Shown here piece after piece: positions 1 through 5,298 of a stretch of 10,637 nucleotides of DNA. The translations under genes and the position numbers were made by a program. The notes beneath the pieces are model-generated. The model ran no database searches. It was not told the origin of the DNA and saw only the letters and a list, made by a program, of their open reading frames with translations. Source of the stretch: Actinomycetota bacterium (GTDB lineage Bacteria > Actinomycetota > Actinomycetes > Streptosporangiales > Streptosporangiaceae). The DNA is taken from contig PMST01000513.1 in assembly GCA_003168295.1 (NCBI GenBank), positions 1 to 10,637 on the forward strand, in the 5' to 3' direction. Each line of letters opens with the position of its first letter. The first letter of the stretch is position 1.

Positions 1-2
1 CC

Positions 3-221
3 TTCACCCAGGCTGGCGACGAGGACAGTGTCTTCCCCATCCGCCACTTCTACCAACGCTGGGGCGCCGCCATCGCCATCGAGCGGCGGCCCTCTGTCGC
101 CGCCCGGCTCCACGCCGCCGAACGGGCCCTTGCCGACCCCGACCCCGCTGTCCGGGACCAGGCAGTCCGGGAAGCCGCTGAGATCGTCCAGGCGGCCTAC
201 CGCGAGGTCGCGGGTGGCTGA
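3..221 (+). CDS. C-terminal part of a small antitoxin-like protein (5' end outside window)
   Basis: The open frame enters from the left edge and stops with TGA at 219-221, giving 72 visible residues. It includes the stretch FYQRWGAAIAIERRP followed by an Ala/Arg-rich helical tail (AARLHAAERALADPD). I recall small actinobacterial proteins of about 100 aa (DUF6247-like) with a similar W...AIER.P..AARL pattern, but I cannot confirm the family. The stop codon overlaps the start of the next gene by 8 bp, so the two are probably translationally coupled. The downstream protein resembles a RelE-superfamily toxin, which makes an antitoxin or partner role likely by position. A competing frame on the same strand (from 28) is Pro/Ser-rich over this stretch and looks like a shadow of this gene. 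Confidence 0.6.
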   Translation, partial: FTQAGDEDSVFPIRHFYQRWGAAIAIERRPSVAARLHAAERALADPDPAVRDQAVREAAEIVQAAYREVAGG

Positions 222-465
222 CTGGCACTGGGAGCCTGTCACCGATGACCTGCTCGACGAACTGCCGCCTGCCGTCCTAGCAGCGGTCCGTCAGGTAGCC
301 GAGGAACTGACCGTCCGCGAATCGATGATCTTCCTCGATGGACGGGAGTTCACAGGCGAGCCGCCGGGGCTGCGGACAGTCCAGCAAGGCCCGTTGATGC
401 TCGTCTACCTGACCGACGTCCGCGGCGAACGCGTGGTCATCATCCAGGTGAACTGGATCAGCTAA
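214..465 (+). CDS. small RelE/ParE-superfamily-like protein, probable toxin
   Basis: This 83-aa protein starts at GTG 214, inside the last codons of the upstream gene (8-bp overlap). The frame is open further upstream, but that part is low-complexity and overlaps the other coding frame, so I choose GTG 214. The N-terminus WHWEPV leads into an amphipathic helix (LLDELPPAVLAAVRQVAEEL). It ends with two strand-like segments, PLMLVYLTDVRGERV and VIIQVNWIS, an arrangement seen in small RelE-like toxins of actinobacteria. No catalytic residue can be assigned with confidence. A related fossil lies at 7169-7350, where LPPAARASLAAFMDAVV matches the helix here. Functional assignment as an mRNA interferase is inference; it could be an inactive member. 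Confidence 0.68.
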   Translation: MADWHWEPVTDDLLDELPPAVLAAVRQVAEELTVRESMIFLDGREFTGEPPGLRTVQQGPLMLVYLTDVRGERVVIIQVNWIS

Positions 466-1041
466 CCGAAGCAGCCGCAGAGGCCCCTCGTCAGCGCCGC
501 CGGCCGCTGTGCGGCTGCATGACACGGACTGACCTCCGCCTCTGGCATGGTCGCATCATCTACCGGTGAAACCCTCTCGCAGGATTCCTCGACGCAGGAG
601 TCTGGAAATTCTCGAACCATCCCTCAAGATCGCCAGGCTTCACGATGCTGCGGTTTCTGAGGTAGGCATACTCGTAGTCCTTGTCCTGGTAATGGACATC
701 CTGCAGCAAGCCGAAGCCGAAGCGCGACTTGGGCATCTCGCCCGTGAAAAGCTTCAGCTCAGGCGTTTCGTCTGCGACGATCCCAGCTGCGGTGCACCCA
801 TTCTCGGCAGCGACTCGGTCCACGGCTCACCGCGGCCATTGCCTCATGCCGCCCCTGGGACCCTCAGCTCGCATCGCTAATGACCGCTCGCGCCCGCGCC
901 GTCATGGTAGAACGCCTGATCATCATACTGATCACCGATCTGAGAGCGTGATCTTTCGACATCACCTTCTATGGCCGCCTGTGCGGGGACGCAGGTAACA
1001 ACAAGGGAAAGTTACGAAAGTTGACGGACCCGTGACCCCTG
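466..1041. other. mostly non-coding spacer between two TA modules
   Basis: No convincing complete gene is visible on either strand. The only stretch with protein-like character is the minus-strand frame at 560-823, listed separately. Around 918-934 there are two TGATCA palindromes 11 bp apart. At 949-966 a short GTGAT/ATCAC inverted repeat follows. I see no further evidence for a regulatory role. Base composition between about 600 and 1020 is lower in GC than the flanking genes, as expected for imported or decaying DNA. Confidence 0.4.
560..823 (-). pseudogene. possible gene remnant or short hypothetical protein
   Basis: The minus-strand frame reads 87 residues from GTG 823 to TAG 560-562. 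Its composition is balanced and protein-like rather than the Arg/Pro/Ala-rich look of shadow frames: it contains MPKSRFGFGLLQDVHYQDK, YEYAYLRNRSIVKPGDLEGW and FENFQTP. I do not recognise the family. An in-frame stop lies two codons upstream of the GTG, with no clear ribosome binding site. The sequence also starts as if in mid-domain (DRVAAENGCTAAGIVADETP). A 3' fragment of a longer gene whose front has been lost is therefore more likely than a complete gene. Codon third positions include more A/T than in neighbouring genes, suggesting foreign origin or decay. Confidence 0.4.
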
Positions 1042-1365
1042 TCAACGCAGCAGGCCGAAGTGCCGGGACAGGCAGTGCTCGACCTGCGTCATGTCATCGC
1101 GGGACAGGTAGTCCACGAGTTCTCCGGAGACATACCGGGTGTCGATGGTGCGGATCTGGTCGATCAAGATCTTGGTGTCCCGCCCCGCGATGACCACGTC
1201 CGGCCTGAAGATGGCCGCCTGAGCGCTGGTCGAGGTGGGGAGGATGGTCACCGTGGACCAGGCGTTCTGCTCGATGCTGATGACCAGGCCAAGGCGCCGA
1301 CCTCGCTGCTCGTGCCCGCGCTTGGCGTCGCCCAGATCCACCGGGTAGACGGCGCCGCGGATCAT
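1042..1365 (-). CDS. mazF: MazF/PemK-type endoribonuclease toxin
   Basis: This 107-aa protein starts at ATG 1363-1365 and overlaps the antitoxin stop by 4 bp (ATGA), the classic coupled TA arrangement. The frame is open further upstream, but that part only shadows the antitoxin. MazF/PemK features are clear: an N-terminal RGAVYPVDLG, then HEQRGRRLGLVIS, then TVTILPTSTSAQAAIFRP. The family hallmark follows in the middle to late part (KILIDQIRTIDTRYV). The C-terminus MTQVEHCLSRHFGL matches the usual closing helix. Family members cleave mRNA at short specific sequences and are held inactive by the partner antitoxin. The conserved Arg of the RGRR segment and the Thr of the TSTS loop are the expected active-site positions. 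Length is normal for the family. Confidence 0.93.
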   Translation of the reverse strand: MIRGAVYPVDLGDAKRGHEQRGRRLGLVISIEQNAWSTVTILPTSTSAQAAIFRPDVVIAGRDTKILIDQIRTIDTRYVSGELVDYLSRDDMTQVEHCLSRHFGLLR

Positions 1366-1631
1366 ACGGGATCGGCCGGGCGCGGCGGAACGGTGAGACT
1401 TGTGCCGGTGATCCGGATGTTGCCGTCGGCGTCGTACTCCCAAGCGTCCGCCGCGGCAGACAGGTCCTCGTCCCTCAGCCGGTGCATGTCGGCGCGCGCG
1501 CGCTCTTCCCATGCTTCGCGGTCAAGCAGTCGCAGCGCGCGGCGGATGACGTCGCTGGTCTTCTCGTCCTCGCGGCGGTTGGCTTCGATGACGCGGAGAT
1601 CCTCTTCGGTGGGACGGAATCCAACGCTCAT
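1362..1631 (-). CDS. mazE: ribbon-helix-helix antitoxin of the MazF pair
   Basis: This 89-aa protein starts at ATG 1629-1631; six further in-frame residues upstream would start at a weaker site inside the palindromic operator. The N-terminus SVGFRPTEEDLRVIEANRR followed by EDEKTSDVIRRALRLLDRE reads as a ribbon-helix-helix unit: one strand and two helices. It binds DNA as a dimer and represses its own operon. The C-terminal half (DEDLSAAADAWEYDADGNIR) is acidic and probably disordered, and is the part expected to wrap the toxin. It is first in the operon, as usual. There is no purine-rich ribosome binding site in front of the ATG, and a -10-like TATACG ends 8 nt upstream, so the transcript may be leaderless. 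The symbol is by role; the fold is CopG-like rather than AbrB-like MazE. Confidence 0.88.
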   Translation of the reverse strand: MSVGFRPTEEDLRVIEANRREDEKTSDVIRRALRLLDREAWEERARADMHRLRDEDLSAAADAWEYDADGNIRITGTSLTVPPRPADPV

Positions 1632-1654
1632 AGATCTATCGTATAACAATTGTT
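1630..1654 (-). promoter_or_regulatory. probable mazEF promoter/operator with two palindromes
   Basis: Two perfect 10-bp palindromes lie at 1630-1639 (ATAGATCTAT, overlapping the antitoxin start codon) and 1645-1654 (AACAATTGTT). Their centres are 15 bp apart. On the minus strand a -10-like TATACG (1640-1645) sits between them, ending 8 nt before the ATG. This AT-rich island stands out in very GC-rich DNA. Paired palindromes over the promoter are what a ribbon-helix-helix antitoxin would bind. No good -35 hexamer is visible, which is common for actinomycete promoters. Binding is inferred from layout. Confidence 0.55.
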
Positions 1655-1798
1655 GGACACCTCGGCTCGCCGGGTGGTCTCCCTCGGTTTCCGGGCTACC
1701 CGGGTCACTTCCTGCGGCAGACGTGCCTACCGGCTTGGCGACCAGAGGTCACAGCGGTCAGCACGGGCGCGGCGGGCGTACCCCGGCACCTGTGAGGT

Positions 1799-1804
1799 TA
1801 GGCT
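1799..1804 (+). promoter_or_regulatory. possible -10 element of the pirin gene, suggesting a leaderless transcript
   Basis: TAGGCT lies 6 nt before the GTG start of the pirin gene and fits the actinomycete TANNNT -10 pattern. No convincing ribosome binding site is present between it and the GTG. A transcript starting at or near the GTG itself would be leaderless. No clear -35 is seen, so the assignment is weak. Confidence 0.3.
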
Positions 1805-1810
1805 GGGACA

Positions 1811-2794
1811 GTGAGCAACCTGGACCGGTCCCCCACCGAGTTCACGTGCGAACGGCATGAGGATGGTTCAGCCGGGCCTGTCGTGCTGCCCTACCGGAAC
1901 GTGCCGCTCGGCGGTCCGCGGGCGATGACGGTGCGGCGCAGTCTGCCGCAAAGGGCGCAGTCGCTCATCGGGGCATGGTGCTTCGTGGACCACTACGGGC
2001 CCGACGACGTGTCCCTGACCGGCGGGATGGCGGTGCCCGGCCATCCGCACACCGAGCTGCAGACCGCCTCTTGGCTGTTTACCGGCGAGGTCGAGCACCG
2101 CGACACGACCGGCACCCAAGCGCTGGTCCGCCCGGGGCAGCTGAACCTTATGACCGCCGGTTCCGGCATCGCTCACTCGGAGTACTCCACACCGACGACG
2201 ACTGTGCTCCACGGCGCGCAGCTGTGGATCGCGCTGCCCGAAGCGGACCGGTTCGCCGCTCCGGGGTTCGCGCACTATGAGCCGCCGGTCACTGACGTCG
2301 ACGGAGCGAAGGTTCTGGTCTTCCTCGGCAGCCTTTTCGGGCAGACGTCGCCGGTGCCGATGTATTCGGCTCTCGTCGGGGCGGAGGTGACCCTGGCGGC
2401 CGGGCATTCGCTTGACGTCAAGCTCGACGTGGGCCACGAGCACGGATTCCTCTGCGACACCGGCAGCCTGGCCGTGGGCGGCGCCGTGGCTCGGCCGGGT
2501 GAGATCCTGTTCCAGCCTGCCGGTGCCTCGGCGATTACGCTTGAGGCGAGTCCGTCGGAGCCGACGCGGGTCCTCGTCCTGGGGGGTAAGCCGTTCGGTG
2601 AGCAGATCGTCATGTGGTGGAACTTCATCGGCCGCAGCCACGAGGAGGTAGTCGCCTTCCGCAAGGAATGGCAGCGCCAGCGCGCCGACCGGACGCCCGG
2701 CGCTCCGGGGCGTTACGGCGCGTTCCCGGACGTGTGGGAGCACACGCTTCCCGCACCCGAGCTGCCCAACGTCCGCCTGCGTTCCCGCGGCTGA
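1811..2794 (+). CDS. pirin family protein (bicupin)
   Basis: This 327-aa protein starts at GTG 1811. It has the two-cupin pirin layout. The N-terminal metal-binding cupin spans about residues 25-140: VRRSLPQRAQSLIGAWCFVDHYGP, where the last eight residues are the pirin entry motif, then HPHTELQT, then GSGIAHSEY. The four metal ligands of pirins are all present at H78, H80, H122 and E124. A second cupin follows at about 165-260, ending with the family motif (LVLGGKPFGEQIVMWWNFIG, about 255-275). The C-terminus carries a usual R-x-W-Q helix and a proline-rich tail. Pirins bind Fe(II); some have quercetinase activity or act as transcription cofactors, but the substrate here is unknown. The gene stands alone: the next gene begins more than 500 bp away. 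Confidence 0.95.
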   Translation: MSNLDRSPTEFTCERHEDGSAGPVVLPYRNVPLGGPRAMTVRRSLPQRAQSLIGAWCFVDHYGPDDVSLTGGMAVPGHPHTELQTASWLFTGEVEHRDTTGTQALVRPGQLNLMTAGSGIAHSEYSTPTTTVLHGAQLWIALPEADRFAAPGFAHYEPPVTDVDGAKVLVFLGSLFGQTSPVPMYSALVGAEVTLAAGHSLDVKLDVGHEHGFLCDTGSLAVGGAVARPGEILFQPAGASAITLEASPSEPTRVLVLGGKPFGEQIVMWWNFIGRSHEEVVAFRKEWQRQRADRTPGAPGRYGAFPDVWEHTLPAPELPNVRLRSRG

Positions 2795-3003
2795 GGGCGT
2801 CGTAGCAGATAGTTCAGACGGGCTTAGATCTCGGCGGTAGTGGACTCAGAGAGCTGGCCGGCGCCCACCTCGACGAGAATCCTCCGCAGATACGCGGAGG
2901 CATCGAGGGGTCGACGGGCGCAAGTCACCATCAGCCAGGACTGTTGGGAACAACGACTCCACGATCCGGTCCATGGCTTGACCGATGCTACTAGTAAAAC
3001 GGC

Positions 3004-3048
3004 TGGTGGGGCGGGTGGGGCTCGAACCCACGACCGGCGGATTATGAG
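3004..3048 (-). repeat. tRNA 3'-half fragment (CAU anticodon), att-like repeat copy 1
   Basis: Read on the minus strand, this is the 3' part of a tRNA from the anticodon loop to the end. The loop CTCATAA is followed by the 3' side of the anticodon stem (TCCGC) and variable loop CGGTC. The T arm is GTGGG-TTCGAGC-CCCAC, the acceptor strand CCGCCCC, discriminator A, and an encoded CCA at 3004-3006. The 5' half (acceptor GGGGCGG, D arm) is absent from the adjacent sequence, so this is not a functional tRNA. CAU could be elongator Met or the Ile tRNA with lysidine. Positions 3005-3048 are identical to 3938-3981. An identity segment running from the anticodon loop to the tRNA 3' end is the standard att core of actinomycete tyrosine integrases such as that of pSAM2. 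Confidence 0.85.
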
Positions 3049-3210
3049 GAGCCTGATCTGGTGCGACGTATGCGCTAACTGCACCGATAGCACGAACACT
3101 TGCTCTGACGGCACTCGTCGCGCCGAGGTTACCTGGCGACCCGGTCCACGAACCGGTCCATGCATCGAGGCCCTGTGTTCCGTCTCCTGCTACTGAACGT
3201 AACGATGATC
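3049..3210. repeat. conserved blocks beside att copy 1 (candidate integrase arm region)
   Basis: Comparison with 3982-4143 at a fixed offset of 933 bp shows alternating conserved and divergent segments without net insertion or deletion. The conserved blocks are 3079-3094 (CTGCACCGATAGCACG, one mismatch), 3142-3160 (CGGTCCACGAACCGGTCCA, identical) and about 3184-3201 (TCCTGCTACT then CGTAA). The middle block contains the same 7-bp word (CGGTCCA) twice, 12 bp apart. Short conserved words with fixed spacing next to a core are expected for arm-type integrase sites. The binding role is inferred. Confidence 0.5.
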
Positions 3211-3290
3211 TGCGATGCTCACGGCCCGACATAGAGACGGAGGCTGCGAGCTGCATCCGTTAGACGGGCGAATGTACCCTTACTTAACAG

Positions 3291-3298
3291 AGGGAGGA
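3291..3298 (+). promoter_or_regulatory. ribosome binding site that decides the antitoxin start
   Basis: AGGGAGGA is a strong Shine-Dalgarno sequence. It ends 1 nt before the first ATG (3300) but 7 nt before the second in-frame ATG (3306). The second ATG is therefore the likely start. Confidence 0.75.
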
Positions 3299-3305
3299 AA
3301 TGACG

Positions 3306-3593
3306 ATGAGCGAGCTTGCAATCGACGGCACGCCAGAGCCGGACGACGTCGCCGCCGCGGCACGCGATGCGGCCCGTGGCCACGTCGTTTACCTGACGGA
3401 GCACGGCGAGCGCGTTGCCGTTATTGTCCCGGCGGAGCTCGGGCCCCAGCTGGAGCGTTTGTCATCGGAAGAGCTGGCCGGGCTCCTGGAGGACTTCGCT
3501 GACGCAGCCACTGCGCGCGAGGCCCGCGCAAGCATCGAGGCGGGCGAGCCGCTGATCCCATGGGAACAGGTCAAGGCCGAAGCTGGCCTGTGA
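3306..3593 (+). CDS. Phd/YefM- or RelB-like antitoxin
   Basis: This 95-aa protein starts at ATG 3306, chosen from the ribosome binding site spacing. The N-terminal half has the Phd/YefM pattern: a helix-rich start (EPDDVAAAARDAARGHVVYL) followed by TEHGERVAVIVPAELG. This corresponds to the GxxVxLTxHGxxVAxIVP core that binds DNA. The C-terminal half is acidic and helical (LLEDFADAATAREARASIEA) and closes with PLIPWEQVKAEAGL, the common tail that leads into RelE partners. It should neutralise the toxin encoded 3 bp downstream and repress the operon. The pair lies wholly within the 933-bp unit bounded by the two tRNA fragments. Confidence 0.88.
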   Translation: MSELAIDGTPEPDDVAAAARDAARGHVVYLTEHGERVAVIVPAELGPQLERLSSEELAGLLEDFADAATAREARASIEAGEPLIPWEQVKAEAGL

Positions 3594-3596
3594 CCG

Positions 3597-3860
3597 ATGA
3601 CCTACGAGGTCGTATTTCGGGAACACGCCAGCCAGGCATTCCAAAAGCTTGACAAGGCGGTCCAGCGCCGGATCCAGTCAGTCCTTGACCGGCTCGCGGA
3701 CAACCCGCGACCGGGCCAGGCAACCCAGCTCGTTGGTGACCAAGGAACGTGGCGAGTACGAGCGGGAGACTGGCGCATACTCTACGAGATCCACGACGAC
3801 CGTCTGATCGTGCTGGTGCTCGACGTACAGCACCGGAGCACCGCCTACCGCAACCGCTGA
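3597..3860 (+). CDS. RelE/ParE family toxin
   Basis: This 87-aa protein starts at ATG 3597, 3 bp after the antitoxin stop. RelE-family features are clear. The N-terminal strand MTYEVVFREHASQAF is followed by a helix (KLDKAVQRRIQSVLDRLADN). Then come the basic core (GTWRVRAGDWRILYEIHDD), a strand (RLIVLVLDVQHRS) and the closing TAYRNR. The Arg residues in WRVRAGDWRILYEI and the C-terminal HRSTAYR are the usual catalytic and mRNA-binding positions of ribosome-dependent RelE nucleases. Length is normal and nothing is missing. ParE-type gyrase poisons share the fold, but the VxxxGDWRxLY core favours a RelE-like mRNA cleavage role. Confidence 0.92.
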   Translation: MTYEVVFREHASQAFQKLDKAVQRRIQSVLDRLADNPRPGQATQLVGDQGTWRVRAGDWRILYEIHDDRLIVLVLDVQHRSTAYRNR

Positions 3861-3937
3861 CCGCTGTCCTCCGGACACGGATGCAGCCCGTTCGGCATAT
3901 TAATCGGCGCGGTCGCCAGCTCGGCAGAACAGGGATG

Positions 3938-3981
3938 GGTGGGGCGGGTGGGGCTCGAACCCACGACCGGCGGATTATGAG
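3938..3981 (-). repeat. tRNA 3'-half fragment (CAU anticodon), att-like repeat copy 2
   Basis: These 44 bp are identical to 3005-3048 in the same orientation. They cover the anticodon loop, T arm and 3' acceptor strand of the same CAU-anticodon tRNA. Unlike copy 1, the CCA is not encoded next to the discriminator base (the plus strand reads GGG at 3937-3939). No 5' tRNA half is present. The two copies form direct repeats enclosing a 933-bp unit that carries a whole TA operon. Confidence 0.85.
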
Positions 3982-4143
3982 AAGCCCGGCGCGACGCTCC
4001 AGACGCACTACCTGCACGGATAGCACGGAGTCCTGCCCCCGATAGCCCTGATTGCACCGATTGCCCAGATGGCTCGGTCCACGAACCGGTCCACGGTCGC
4101 AGCGCCCGTGCCGCTTATCCTGTTACTTTGCGTAATGTCGCCA
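3982..4143. repeat. conserved blocks beside att copy 2 (candidate integrase arm region)
   Basis: This is the counterpart of 3049-3210 at exactly +933 bp, with blocks at 4012-4027, 4075-4093 and about 4117-4136. On the minus strand there is also a local repeat: GCTATC-N-GGGCAG-type words occur twice about 22 bp apart (about 4014-4050). This again looks like repeated protein-binding sites. I do not see an integrase gene nearby. Confidence 0.48.
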
Positions 4144-4198
4144 AGAGCGCCGGGCTTACGTCCGCGGCGAACGGCGATACACTCTGCTGCGCCTTGAT

Positions 4199-4236
4199 AC
4201 ACGTATTGCGTGTGATGCACCTAAGGCGCCTAACAT
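4199..4236 (+). promoter_or_regulatory. probable promoter/operator of the vapBC-type operon
   Basis: ACACG-TATTG-CGTGT at 4199-4213 is a perfect 5-bp inverted repeat. AGGCGCCT at 4224-4231 is a perfect 8-bp palindrome. A -35-like TTGCGT (4207-4212) and -10-like TAACAT (4231-4236) are 18 bp apart. The palindromes overlap these hexamers, which suits autorepression by the antitoxin. A purine-rich site (TAGGAG, 4255-4260) then precedes the GTG start at 4271. Confidence 0.42.
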
Positions 4237-4270
4237 AAGAGGGTAGGCAGCGCTTAGGAGAGTGGTACCA

Positions 4271-4471
4271 GTGAGCACATCAAGCGCAGACAGCAATGCA
4301 GGTAAGGCGGCCGCCCGTCCGGGCCTGTCGGTCACGCAGTTGCTTGCCGCGAAGGGTACCCGGCCGATCCGTTCTCTCGATGAGCTTGCCGCGGATACCT
4401 TCGAGTCCGACGAGGAACTAGAGGAGTTCCTGGCCTTCACCTACGCCGAGCGTCACCGCGACTTGGCCTGA
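4271..4471 (+). CDS. antitoxin of the PIN-domain toxin pair
   Basis: This 66-aa protein starts at GTG 4271, about 10 nt after TAGGAG; an in-frame GTG at 4262 is too close to that site. The sequence has a loosely structured start (SADSNAGKAAARPG), then SVTQLLAAKGTRPIRSLDEL. The acidic helical tail (ESDEELEEFLAFTYAERHRD) is suited to wrapping a PIN toxin. I see no clear ribbon-helix-helix or AbrB fold, so the DNA-binding part is not obvious. The role as antitoxin rests on size, acidity and its place 8 bp before a vapC-type gene. It lacks a safe family name. Confidence 0.75.
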   Translation: MSTSSADSNAGKAAARPGLSVTQLLAAKGTRPIRSLDELAADTFESDEELEEFLAFTYAERHRDLA

Positions 4472-4479
4472 TCCCAGCC

Positions 4480-4884
4480 GTGGACCCAGTCGTCCTGGAT
4501 ACCGATGTCGCCTCCTTGCTGCACAAGGGAACACTCGCCGGACCGCTTGCCACTCGCCTGATCGGCCGCGAGCCGCTGATCACCTTCGTGACCTTTGGAG
4601 AGCTGGCCAAGTGGGCGGAGATCCGCAACTGGGGCCAGCACCGCCGCGATGAACTCACCAGCTGGCTGTCCCACATCGCGGTACTGCCCGGTGATGAGGC
4701 AGTAGCCGCCACCTGGGGCCGACTGTCCGCGGCAGCCGTCCAGCGTGGACGACCGCGGCCGGTCAACGACATGTGGGTCGCGGCCTGCTGCCTCACCCAT
4801 GGCATCCCGCTCGCCACCTTGAACCTTAAGGACTACGAGGACTTCGAGCAGTACCACGGCTTGCGCATCCTCGGCCGGGAGTAG
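4480..4884 (+). CDS. vapC: VapC-type PIN domain ribonuclease toxin
   Basis: This 134-aa protein starts at GTG 4480, the first start after the antitoxin stop. The PIN metal-binding acids are all in place: D7 (with D9) in VVLDTDVASL, E41 in TFGELAKWAE, D97 in PVNDMWVAACC, and the late N115/D118 in TLNLKDYEDF. PIN toxins cut specific RNAs, often tRNA, using Mg2+ or Mn2+ held by these residues. Length is typical and no damage is visible, so it should be active when free of its partner. The operon follows directly after att-like copy 2, so two successive att-linked segments each begin with a TA pair. Confidence 0.93.
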   Translation: MDPVVLDTDVASLLHKGTLAGPLATRLIGREPLITFVTFGELAKWAEIRNWGQHRRDELTSWLSHIAVLPGDEAVAATWGRLSAAAVQRGRPRPVNDMWVAACCLTHGIPLATLNLKDYEDFEQYHGLRILGRE

Positions 4885-4968
4885 CCGAAACTCGGCGTAG
4901 CCGGGAGAGTTCCGGGCTGAGCATCAGGCGGCCGACGGACAGCAGTTAGCAGATCTGGAGGAACGATG

Positions 4969-5232
4969 ATGCGCATCGCTGGCAGGTGGCGGATCACGCA
5001 GGCAGACCTGTGGAACTGCGGCGCCCTGAACCTCGTGGCACCCGCGTTCATTGAGTTCGCCGAGGACAGGTCGGGCAGCTTCGGCTTCATCGCCGTCCAG
5101 GGAGAGATGGGCTACCGCGAGATGGAGCGGGACGGGCGGCCCGGTGTGGAGTTCTCCTGGGAGGGCAACGATGAGGCAGCCATGGCTGAGCCTGGTGAAG
5201 ACATCCCGGCCGAAGGGTCTGGGCCGAGCTAG
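4969..5232 (+). CDS. small conserved hypothetical protein, possibly truncated
   Basis: The best start is ATG 4969, 6 nt after GGAGGA (4957-4962); ATG 4966 is also possible. The product is 87 aa. It begins MRIAGRWRITQADLWNCGAL, then FIEFAEDRSGSFGFIAVQGE, then PGVEFSWEGNDEAAMAEPGE. I recall a widespread bacterial family of unknown function with this GRWRI...DLW......F(I/V)EF...G.G.F.FIAV..........FSWEGNDE layout. In that family the chain normally continues for some 30 residues after NDE with a GRG(W) segment. Here it runs instead into a short acidic, Gly/Ser-rich tail and stops. The C-terminus may therefore have been replaced after a small deletion. The function is unknown, and no partner gene is visible. 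Confidence 0.72.
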   Translation: MRIAGRWRITQADLWNCGALNLVAPAFIEFAEDRSGSFGFIAVQGEMGYREMERDGRPGVEFSWEGNDEAAMAEPGEDIPAEGSGPS

Positions 5233-5298
5233 GCATCGCCGACGACCAGATTGGTCACCGCAGCGAGGTACGACCGCTAGCCAGCGGCGCGCTTCTGA

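Larger units (their letters stand above)
2795..3300. other. non-coding stretch holding the first att-like repeat
   Basis: No complete gene is visible between the pirin stop and the next TA operon. The region holds the tRNA 3'-half copy (3004-3048) and the conserved blocks beside it (3049-3210). A further copy of the CCACGAWCCGGTCCATG motif lies at about 2959-2975 on the other side of the tRNA fragment. A minus-strand frame ends with LRRILVEVGAGQLSEST just below it (stop near 2824). This resembles the start of small actinobacterial helical proteins, but it runs through the tRNA fragment and is not supported as a gene. Confidence 0.5.
3861..4260. other. non-coding stretch holding the second att-like repeat
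   Basis: Between the RelE-type toxin and the next antitoxin there is no supported gene. The stretch contains the second tRNA fragment (3938-3981), the conserved blocks (3982-4143) and the presumed promoter of the downstream TA pair (4199-4236). Confidence 0.6.

Noticed and set aside
1020..1046. Hairpin GTTGAC/GTCAAC as terminator of mazF
   Set aside because: The 6-bp stem has a 15-nt loop, overlaps the mazF stop codon, and has no T run; too weak to call.
1060..1860. 266-codon plus-strand open frame
   Set aside because: It is antisense to the mazEF operon and runs into the pirin gene in the wrong frame; composition is Arg/Ser/Gly-rich as in GC shadows.
1868..2743. 291-codon minus-strand open frame
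   Set aside because: It is antisense to the pirin gene, which has all metal ligands and family motifs.
3004..3110. A functional tRNA gene on the minus strand
   Set aside because: Only the 3' half from the anticodon loop on is present; the 5' acceptor strand GGGGCGG and D arm are not found in either copy.
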